Source of the DNA: Boswellia sacra
Taxonomy: Eukaryota > Streptophyta > Magnoliopsida > Sapindales > Burseraceae
Assembly (NCBI GenBank): GCA_013180625.2
Contig: SNVD02011597.1
Coordinates: forward strand, 1 to 64,000
Reading direction: 5' to 3'
Length of the DNA stretch: 64,000 nt
Below, piece after piece: positions 59,511 to 64,000 of this stretch. The position numbers were made by a program, and so were the translations under genes. Under the pieces are notes generated by a model, which worked only from the letters and a program-made list of their open reading frames with translations, searched no databases and was not told where the DNA came from. The number at the start of each line of letters is the position of its first letter. Position 1 is the stretch's first letter.

Positions 59511-62500
59511 AAGAAAAATAAGGGCAAAGCTATTTCTGATGCATGTGTTATTGAGCGTGAGGATGATAGTGATTTTGATATAAGTCTAGTTGGTCATCCA
59601 TCCACTTCTGGTTCTGATAAGTGGATTATGGATTCGGGTTGTATTTATCATATGTGTCCACATAGGGAATGGTTCTTTCAGTTTGAAGAGCTTGATTGTG
59701 GAGTTGTGTATATGGGCAATGATGATATTTGCCATACTGCTGGGATAGGTTCGATCCGATTGAGGAATCATGATGGACTGACTAGAGTTCTAACAGATGT
59801 TCGGTATGTACCAAACTTGAAGAAGAATCTCATCTCTTTGGGAGCCTTAGAATCTAAAGGCTGTGGTATATCTACTCGAAATGATATTCTGAGGGTCACT
59901 TCAGGCTCTCTTGTGGTATTGAAAGGTACTAGGAGGAACAACTTGTATTACTATAACGGTAATACGGTTATTGGATCAGCGGCTATGGTTTCTGATAATG
60001 ATGCAGATTCAGAAATCACGAGACTGTGGTATATGCGTTTGGAATATGCAGGTGAGAAAGCCTTATTCAGTTTAGTGAAGCGAGGCTTATTGAAAGGTGC
60101 AAAACCCTGCAAGCTAGATTTTTGTGAGCATTGTGTTCTGGGAAAGCAGAAGAGAGTGAAATTTGGCACCGCTATTCATAATACCAAGGGTATTCTTGAT
60201 TATGTTCACTCAGATGTGTGGGGACCTACTAAAACCGCATCTATGGGAGGTAGGCACTACTTTGTTACTTTTGTTGATGACTTTTCCAGAAGAACTTGGG
60301 TGTACTGTTTGAAATCAAAAGATGATGTACTTAGTGTTTTTCTTAAATGGAAAAAGATGATTGAGACACAAATTGACAAGAAAATTAAGCACCTCAGAAC
60401 AGACAATGGTGGTGAGTATTGCAGTGATCAGTTTTTGAAATTGTGTCAAATGAAGCTATTATACGTCATTTTACTGTTAAAGGTACACCGCAGCAGAATG
60501 GGGTGGCAGAATGCATGAACCGGACATTGCTGGAGAAAGTTCGGTGTATGTTGTCTAATGCTAGGTTGGGCAAGGAATTTTGGGCTGAGGCTGTGACCTA
60601 TGCGTGTCATCTCATTAATCATCTACCTTCAACTGCTATTGGTGATAGAACTCCATTGGAGGTATGGTCTGGACAACCTGTTTCTGATTATGATTCTTTA
60701 CATGTTTTTGGTTCTCCTGCATATTATTATGTGAAAGAATCTAAGCTGGATCCTAGAGCCAAGAAAGCAATTTTCTTGGGATTTGCTTCAGGAATAAAAG
60801 GATATCGTTTATGGTGTCCTCGTTCGAGGAAGATTGTATCCAGCAGAGATGTGACATTTAATGAGTCTTCAATGTTGAAGAAATCAGAAAACCAGACAAA
60901 GGTGAATGGTACTCCACAGTAGGTGGAGCATATTCAGCAGCAGGTGGAGTTTGAAACGACGACATTAAACCCAGTTAGATTTGTTGAGACAGATGATAGC
61001 ACTCCTGTGACAGAGGGAGATTTGGAAGATGATGGAGAGGGTTCTACTCAGGAACCTCAACAGCAACAAGAATCTATTGTAGTTAATAGGCTAAGACGTG
61101 AGATTCGCACACCTGCTCGATTTGCTAATATGGTGGCCTATGCACTTCCAATTGTGGATGCTGATGTTCCTTCCACTTATAGAGAGACAGTCAGATGTTC
61201 TAAAGTTGATCAATGGAAGACAGCTATGAGCGAAGAGATGCAGTCTCTTCAGAAGAATGAAACTTTGGAGTTAGCTCAACTACCGAAGGGTAAAAAGGCA
61301 ATTGGGTGCAAATGGGTATATGCAAAGAAAGATGGATTTCCTGACAAGAATGACGTACAAGCACTAAAGGCTACGCTCAGAGGGAAGGAATTGACTACAA
61401 TGAGGTATTTTCTCCAGTTGTGAAACATTCTTCCATTAGAATTTTGTTGGCCTTGGTAGCTCAGATGAATATGGAACTAGTTCAACTTGATGTAAAAACT
61501 GCATTTTTACATGGTGACTTGGAAGAGGAAATCTATATGACTCAACCAGAGGGATTCAAAGTTGCTGGTAAGGAAAATTTGGTATGCAAACTGAAAAGAT
61601 CGCTTTATGGTTTGAAGCAATCTCCCAGACATTGGTATAAGCGATTTGATCGGTTTATGGTGGGTCAGAGGTACACAAGAAGCAAATTTGATAATTGTGT
61701 ATATTTTCGGAGGCTACGTGATGGTTCTTTCATTTATCTACTCTTGTATGTTGATGATATGTTGATAGCTTCGACGAATGTCGAAAAAATTGCAAAGTTG
61801 AAGACTCAGTTGAATCGAGAGTTTGAGATGAAAGATTTGGGTAAAGCTAAGAAGATACTAGGTATAGAGATCAGTAGAGATAGAGGGAGAAACAAGATTT
61901 GTTTGACTTAGAAGCAGTATCTGAAGAAGGTATTACAACGGTTTGGCATTACGGAGCAGTCAAAACCTGTAAGTACCTCATTTGCTCTTCATATGAAACT
62001 CAGTGCATCTTTATCTCCTAGTACAGATGAGGAACGAGAGTATATATCTCGAGTTTCATATGCTAATGCAGTTGGTAGCCTGATGTATGCTATGGTGTGT
62101 ATGAGACCCGACATTTCACATACAATTGGAGTTGTGAGCAGGTATATGCATGATCCTGGTAAAGGACATTGGCAAGCAGTGAAATGGATTTTACGGTATT
62201 TGTTGATAACCGTAGATGTTGGCTTAGTCTTTGAGAGGGATGATACATGTGGTCAGTATGCTATTGGTTATGTTGATTCAGATTATGCTGGTAATTTGGA
62301 TAAAGGTCGGTCGACAACCGGTTATGTGTTTACTCTTGCAAAAGCACCAGTGAGTTAGAAGTTTACTTTACAGTCTACGGTGGCTTTGTCTACTACAGAG
62401 ACAGAGTATATGGCAATGACAGAGGCTGTGAAGGAAGCTATTTGGTTACAGGGATTACTGGATGAATTGGGAATTGGGCAGAAGAAGATTAGTCTTTATT

Positions 62501-62724
62501 CTGACAGTCAGAGTGCTATCCACTTAGCGAAAAATCCAGTGTTCCATGTTCGTACAAAGCATATTGATGTTAGGTATCATTTTGTGCGGGAGATCATTGA
62601 TGAAGGAAGAATCTTACTTCAGAAGATTGAGACTGCCGAAAATCCCGCAGATATGTTGACTAAGGTTGTGACAGCGATCAAGTTCAATCATTGTTTGGAC
62701 TTGATCAACATTGTGCGAGTTTGA
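59511..62724 (+). pseudogene. copia-2 pol: protease, integrase, RT, RNase H (broken)
   Basis: Protease WIMDSGCIYHMCP (about 59625). Integrase zinc region reads LWYMRLEYAGEK, where both zinc-binding His (LWHMRLGHAGEK in relatives) are Tyr, then FCEHCVLGKQ; core LDYVHSDVWGPTKTA, LRTDNGGEYCS, NGVAECMNRTL. Frame shifts near 60440. RT: ALPIVDADVPSTYRE, GCKWVYAKKDG, frameshift near 61372, then LVQLDVKTAFLHGDLEEEIY, SLYGLKQSPRHWY, LLLYVDDMLIAS, FEMKDLGKAKKILGIEISRD. RNase H: GYVDSDYAGNLDKGRSTTGY, STTETEYMAMTEAVKEAIW, LYSDSQSAIHLAKN; stop TGA at 62722. In-frame stops: 60920 (after the integrase), 61909 and 62356 (a Trp expected at the last). No open path through the whole gene. Confidence 0.9.
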
Positions 62725-62825
62725 CCGCGCCAGTGGGCGCATTTGGAGGCGTTGCAGTTGTGATAGAGAATGTGAAAAAAAGAAGAGTTTTGTGGTGGAA
62801 TGGCTAAATCGCCAAGGTGGAGAAT

Positions 62826-63396
62826 TGTTAGAATTGTGGCTCTTTAGCCATTGTGTGAGTGTGCAAGGATCCCACATGGAGTGTGAGTCTTTGTGTTAGA
62901 GAGACTTGGACTTATAAATAAAAGCCAAGTCTTCTCATTTAGTTGTCCCATTGGTAATTCTCCTCTACCCCCTCTATTTGTAAGGTCTCACATATAAGAC
63001 CTCATAGTTTAAGGGCCTTTCATTAAGGACCTTAAAGTTTGTGATATTTGCTTTTTTCTCCTTTATTTTGGGTATTTGTGGTATTGCCCAAATTATTAGG
63101 GTAATTACAATTTGGCTCAACTATTCGGGTAATTGCAATTTGACCCAATAGTTGTGGTATTTGTATTGTGACCCAAAAGTTTGTAATTCTCTTTGAAGAT
63201 AGTGGAAAATTTCTTCAGCGGCGCCCGAGGATGTAGGTATTTATACCGAACCTCGTTAAATCTTGGTGTTCTTTCTATTTCTGCATTGTTGGTTAATTGG
63301 TTGCCTCTTTAGTTGCTATTATATTCAATTATCTAGCATAGTTTGTGGTTGTGCATTTGGTTGTTCTGTTGGTTATCGCTTCCGCTGTGCATAACA
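62826..63396 (+). repeat. 3' LTR of copia-2
   Basis: 571-bp copy of the 5' LTR, preceded by the polypurine tract at 62814-62825 and followed by GCAAG. Confidence 0.93.
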
Positions 63397-63401
63397 GCAA
63401 G

Positions 63402-64000
63402 AAGATATAGCAATATTTCTAATGAGACAAAGATTATACAAGTGTGGGAATTTATCACACAAGGAGGATTCTCCTATCCAAAAATCCTCCCAAAATCTGA
63501 TATCCCTTCCATTTCCATTGATAAAGAGATGTGAGAAAGGAAGGAAGGACTTTCTTTAGAAATAACTTTCCAAGGACTTCTACTGGTTCCCGAGTTAGCA
63601 ATATTAGAATCCCGCCCATTAGAATGCATACCATACTTCTAATAATCTTATGCCAAAGAGATAGTTTCTCTAAAGGAAATCTCCAAAGCAATTTAGCAAG
63701 TAGAACTTGATTTTTATTCTCCAAATTTCCAATTCCAAGCCCTCCTTTATTCTTAGGCCTTATCACCATGTCCTATCTAAGAAGAAGTGAAGCTTTATTA
63801 TCTTCATAACCTTCCCATAAGAAGTCCCTTATCATCCTCTCAATGCTTTAGGCAATTCTATTGAGATTTTAAAAAAGGACAAAAATAAATTGGAAGGGCT
63901 GACAAAACAAATCGTATAAGTGTGAGCCTGTCTCCTTTGAATAAAATTCCTTTTTTTCAATTCCCAAGTCTCTTCTCAATCTTTTCAACAACTTGATCCC
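63402..64000 (-). pseudogene. LINE (L1-like) reverse transcriptase C-terminal part
   Basis: Minus strand from the window edge: VEKIEKRLGN, then GDRLTLIRFVLSALPIYF, then VIRPKNKGGLGIGNLENKNQ, LLWRFPLEKLSLWHKIIRS, and SLYQWKWKGYQILG. These are the thumb/post-RT blocks of plant L1-like non-LTR retrotransposons. The 5' part (endonuclease, RT core) lies outside the window. Stops and frameshifts are present. The reading resumes at 58575 after the copia-2 insertion. Confidence 0.85.

Larger units (their letters stand above)
58576..63396 (+). mobile_element. Ty1/copia LTR retrotransposon (copia-2), complete ends, inserted in a LINE
   Basis: 4.8-kb element with LTRs 58576-59145 and 62826-63396, both TGTTAGAATTG...GTGCATAACA, flanked by the direct repeat GCAAG (58571-58575 and 63397-63401). 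Primer-binding site TGGTATCAAAGC follows the left LTR, and the purine tract AAGGTGGAGAA precedes the right LTR. LTRs differ at roughly 25 of 570 positions by hand count. The RT and RNase H are closest in wording to Tnt1/Tork-type copia elements. Gag is mostly deleted and pol carries frameshifts and stops, so it is inactive. Confidence 0.95.

Overview
The window is nuclear DNA of a flowering plant, most likely a eudicot. Signs of this are long AT-rich spacers, GT-AG introns with T-rich acceptors, and layered plant-type transposable elements: Ty1/copia, Ty3/gypsy of the Tat type with a second RNase H, MURA/DUF1985 MULE, L1-like LINE and a hAT-type MITE. The two best-supported host genes also belong to plants. 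I cannot name the species.

Layout. 1-1501: 5' end of a minus-strand gypsy element (gag plus a probable LTR) that interrupts a MULE. 1790-5916: the MULE, minus strand, with degenerate transposase, a DUF1985/Ulp1-type segment and a TCGAC-rich subterminal block. 5917-11209: AT-rich spacer containing copy A of a duplicated intergenic block (about 7765-10765). 11215-16660: complete but dead copia element, minus strand, TSD AGAGT. 16661-18977: spacer with a G-rich tract, microsatellites and a foldback hairpin. 18978-32538: a GDSL esterase/lipase pseudogene, plus strand, whose last intron holds an 11.5-kb Tat-type gypsy element (20622-32130, TSD CAAAT). 32539-37802: spacer with a hAT MITE (34296-34761) and copy B of the duplicated block (about 35340-36885). 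37803-38408: an intronless gene, minus strand, for a small acidic, His-rich protein. 41232-45132: a probable 3.9-kb solo LTR, TSD GCGTG. 47668-54075: a complete nine-exon NIPA-type magnesium transporter gene, minus strand. 57059-57650: a possible three-exon coding unit on the plus strand that I do not recognise. 57880-64000: an L1-like LINE, minus strand, split by a copia element (58576-63396, TSD GCAAG).

Functionally, only the NIPA gene (348 codons, every splice junction in phase) looks like an intact conserved gene; the small acidic ORF is probably real too. Almost everything else is transposon DNA or gene relics. Insertions are nested: gypsy in the GDSL intron, copia in the LINE, probably gypsy in the MULE. 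Hand comparison of LTR pairs suggests the order copia-1 (oldest, about 10% divergent), copia-2 (about 4-5%), Tat gypsy (youngest, about 1.5%). The young gypsy keeps one reading frame across nearly all of gag-pol and has been silenced mainly by point changes, the attributable ones being C-to-T or G-to-A.

All exon positions, frames and divergences were worked out by eye. No alignment or database search was run.
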